From positions 3,624,501 through 3,688,500 of the forward strand of contig NZ_CP141184.1 of the NCBI RefSeq assembly GCF_035609205.1: a DNA stretch of 64,000 nucleotides, read 5' to 3'. Of the stretch, positions 62,244 to 64,000 are shown in pieces. The DNA comes from Hymenobacter sp. GOD-10R (GTDB lineage: Bacteria; Bacteroidota; Bacteroidia; Cytophagales; Hymenobacteraceae). The first letter of the stretch is position 1; every line of letters begins with the position of its first letter. A program made the position numbers and the translations under genes. Below the pieces are notes generated by a model. That model was given only the letters and a program-made list of their open reading frames with translations. It made no database searches and had not been told where the DNA came from.

Positions 62244-63377
62244 ATGCCTCTTCTCGACAAACTAAATGACTGGGCTGAACGCGCCGATGACCTCGTGCTT
62301 CAGATGCGTGCTCGGCTTGGGTTGTTGCACCCTTTGCAAATAGTACCTTACTGCAGCTACGGCACCCCTTCCCGGCTCTACGTGAAAGGCCGTTTGCTCA
62401 CCGATAAAGGCATCGGCGAGCCCTCGGCCGACGACTCCCGCTGGCAGAACCTGCTGAATATGTACCGGCGTTTCGAGAGCAACGAAATTCCCGATGCTCA
62501 GCTGTTAATTCGACCCGCCGATGGTTCCGAGCACCCTATCATGACCGACGAGGAAGGATACTTCACGCTCAACTTAGAGCCCTCGATGCTAGGTGAACCA
62601 ATCGACTACTTATGGTACGCCGTGGATGTCGAGTTAAAAGCTGCCCCTGCGCCTATCCCCACACCGCCCGGCATACACGCCCAAGCGCGGGTGCTCATTC
62701 CGCCCGCCGACGCGGAGTATGGGGTTATCAGCGACCTAGATGATACTGTTATTCAAACGTCCGCTACGGACTTGTTGCAGATGGCCCGCACGGTGCTGCT
62801 GCGCAATGCTCATTCGCGCCTACCGTTCAAGGGGGTAGCCGAGTTCTACCGGGCCTTGCAGCTAGGTCGGAACGGCAAGCGTAACAATCCCTTCTTCTAC
62901 GTGAGCAGCAGCCCTTGGAACCTGTATGACTTGCTGGAAGACTTCCTGGCGCTAAACAAAATTCCAGCCGGCCCGATTTTGCTGCGCGATATGGCTCTTA
63001 GCCGCAAGCGCAGCGACCGGCACGTCAACCCACACCACGGTCATAAGCTCAAGGAGATAGAAAACCTGTTGCTCACCTACCCAAAGCTTCCCTTCGTGCT
63101 CATCGGCGACAGTGGGCAGGAAGACGCCAACATCTACCGGGAAGTGGTGCAGCGCCACCCGAACCGTATCCTAGCTATTTACATCCGCGACATCATGCGC
63201 CCCGACCGGGCGACGCTCGTGGAGAAAGTAGCCGAAGACTTACTGGATAACGAGCATAAAGTAGAAATGCTGCTGGTGCAAGACACCGTGCAAGCCGCTG
63301 AGCACGCGGCACGGACTGGCCTTATTTTCACCGAAGCCATTCCAGCTATCGAGAAGGAAAAGCAAAAGGACGAGTAA
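62244..63377 (+). CDS. App1-type phosphatase (DUF2183), HAD-like
   Basis: The 377-residue protein has a C-terminal App1/DUF2183 HAD-like domain, with DLDDTVIQTSATDLLQ (Asp164 and Asp166 as the Dx-D-x-T nucleophile pair), FFYVSSSPWNLYDLLEDFL and LIGDSGQEDANIY. Yeast App1 is a phosphatidate phosphatase, so a phospholipid substrate is likely but unproven. The N-terminal 130 residues form a separate domain containing a beta-sandwich-like LIRPADGSEHPIMTDEEGYF. No signal peptide was seen. ATG 62244 is preferred over an upstream TTG. Confidence 0.88.
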   Translation: MPLLDKLNDWAERADDLVLQMRARLGLLHPLQIVPYCSYGTPSRLYVKGRLLTDKGIGEPSADDSRWQNLLNMYRRFESNEIPDAQLLIRPADGSEHPIMTDEEGYFTLNLEPSMLGEPIDYLWYAVDVELKAAPAPIPTPPGIHAQARVLIPPADAEYGVISDLDDTVIQTSATDLLQMARTVLLRNAHSRLPFKGVAEFYRALQLGRNGKRNNPFFYVSSSPWNLYDLLEDFLALNKIPAGPILLRDMALSRKRSDRHVNPHHGHKLKEIENLLLTYPKLPFVLIGDSGQEDANIYREVVQRHPNRILAIYIRDIMRPDRATLVEKVAEDLLDNEHKVEMLLVQDTVQAAEHAARTGLIFTEAIPAIEKEKQKDE

Positions 63378-63404
63378 ACCTAGGTCTTCTCGAAACTTCT
63401 TTAT

Positions 63405-63434
63405 GCGGCCCGCTAGGTATTCTTGGCGGGCCGC
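63405..63434. repeat. short GC-rich hairpin after the App1-type gene
   Basis: Arms gcggcccgc (63405-63413) and gcgggccgc (63426-63434) are perfect 9-base inverted repeats. No T-tract follows, so termination is uncertain. Confidence 0.5.
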
Positions 63435-63583
63435 GTGGCTTGTGAGTCTTGGTATTACTAAAGTACCCTCAGTATAATCCTACGATGGTCACTTCTTGGC
63501 GCCACAATTCGCGTAACTGCTTGTATTCTAGTGAATAGTTATTATCTATAGCGTACCAATCCATCTAAAACTAGTATCCTTCT

Positions 63584-64000
63584 ATGCAAAGCTTTATTGC
63601 CTCTATTCGACCGTGGTGCCTAGCGTCTTTACTGCTCACCGCGAGCCTCTCCTCCGTGCATGCGCAAGGCCAGCTTTCCGCGGGCGCCACGAAAGTAACT
63701 TCCGTAGAAGGCATCACCGAATATCAGCTCAGCAACGGGTTGCGGGTGCTGTTGTTCCCGGATGCGTCGAAGCCGACAATGACCGTAAACATCACGTATC
63801 TGGTAGGTTCGCGGCACGAGGGCTACGGGGAAACCGGCATGGCTCACCTGCTCGAACACATGGTGTTTAAGGGGTCGACCAACCACAAGAACATCACCCA
63901 GGAGCTGACCGAGCACGGCGCCCGCCCCAACGGCACCACTTGGTACGACCGCACTAACTACTTTGAAACCTTCGCGGCAACCGACGAAAACCTCAACTGG
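63584..64000 (+). CDS. M16-family zinc protease, 5' part only
   Basis: Only 139 codons are present; the gene runs off the window end. A signal peptide ([15 protein letters not shown], cleavage near residue 28) is followed by the start of an M16 peptidase domain: [20 protein letters not shown], then [14 protein letters not shown] with the inverted zinc motif HxxEH. Such exported M16 proteins are common in this phylum and usually have about 900 residues with two M16 domains, or work as a pair. Confidence 0.9.
   Translation, partial: MQSFIASIRPWCLASLLLTASLSSVHAQGQLSAGATKVTSVEGITEYQLSNGLRVLLFPDASKPTMTVNITYLVGSRHEGYGETGMAHLLEHMVFKGSTNHKNITQELTEHGARPNGTTWYDRTNYFETFAATDENLNW

Overview
The window looks like a chromosomal segment of a Bacteroidota bacterium, most like Hymenobacter and relatives (Hymenobacteraceae). 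This is inferred from a SusC-type TonB-linked porin, near-absence of Shine-Dalgarno sequences, promoter-like TAnnTTTG elements, moderately high GC, long ParC and ParE proteins, and generally Hymenobacter-like proteins. No rRNA, tRNA, CRISPR array, phage or insertion sequence was seen. One base-composition trait stands out: CTAG, usually avoided in bacterial DNA, is common here and nearly always flanked by G or C.

Layout. (1) 0-9.1 kb: a glucuronoxylan/hexuronate utilisation locus (SusC, SDR oxidoreductase, GH67 alpha-glucuronidase, mannonate dehydratase) on the minus strand, facing a divergent LacI-family regulator with an added N-terminal zinc ribbon. A perfect 32-bp LacI-type operator lies between them. 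(2) 9.2-22.5 kb: an almost complete purine-to-glyoxylate pathway (XdhA, XdhB, XdhC, urate oxidase, HIU hydrolase, OHCU decarboxylase, allantoinase, allantoate amidohydrolase, ureidoglycine aminohydrolase) plus a malate-synthase/citrate-lyase-like protein that could use the glyoxylate. Almost every gap in this cluster carries a long inverted repeat. (3) 22.7-27.3 kb: single genes (GH-A hydrolase, SDR, Nudix, a membrane carboxypeptidase-regulatory-domain protein) separated by strong hairpin terminators. (4) 27.3-39.1 kb: a co-directional, tightly packed sugar-assembly island. It has two nucleotide-sugar epimerases, one fused to a glycosidase-like barrel lacking the expected nucleophile, two dehydrogenases, four glycosyltransferases and a methyltransferase. 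It has no exporter or polymerase.

(5) 40.3-44.0 kb: the conserved thrS-infC-rpmI-rplT translation operon. infC appears to start at ATA behind a rare perfect Shine-Dalgarno. (6) 44.1-55.0 kb: two TPR proteins, both topoisomerase IV subunits, an AI-2E family permease, a PA2169-type four-helix protein and an exonuclease/GIY-YIG nuclease. (7) 55.2-64.0 kb: a STAS-like protein, a divergent pair of paralogous lipoproteins with a kinase-like motif (degenerate in one), topoisomerase IB, tandem M48 proteases, an App1-type phosphatase, and the start of an M16 protease cut by the window end.

The strongest candidates for undescribed biology are the sugar island with its altered glycosidase-epimerase fusion, the kinase-like lipoprotein pair, the zinc-ribbon LacI regulator, and the inverted repeats between the purine genes. 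Counts and alignments were made by eye; no database search was run.
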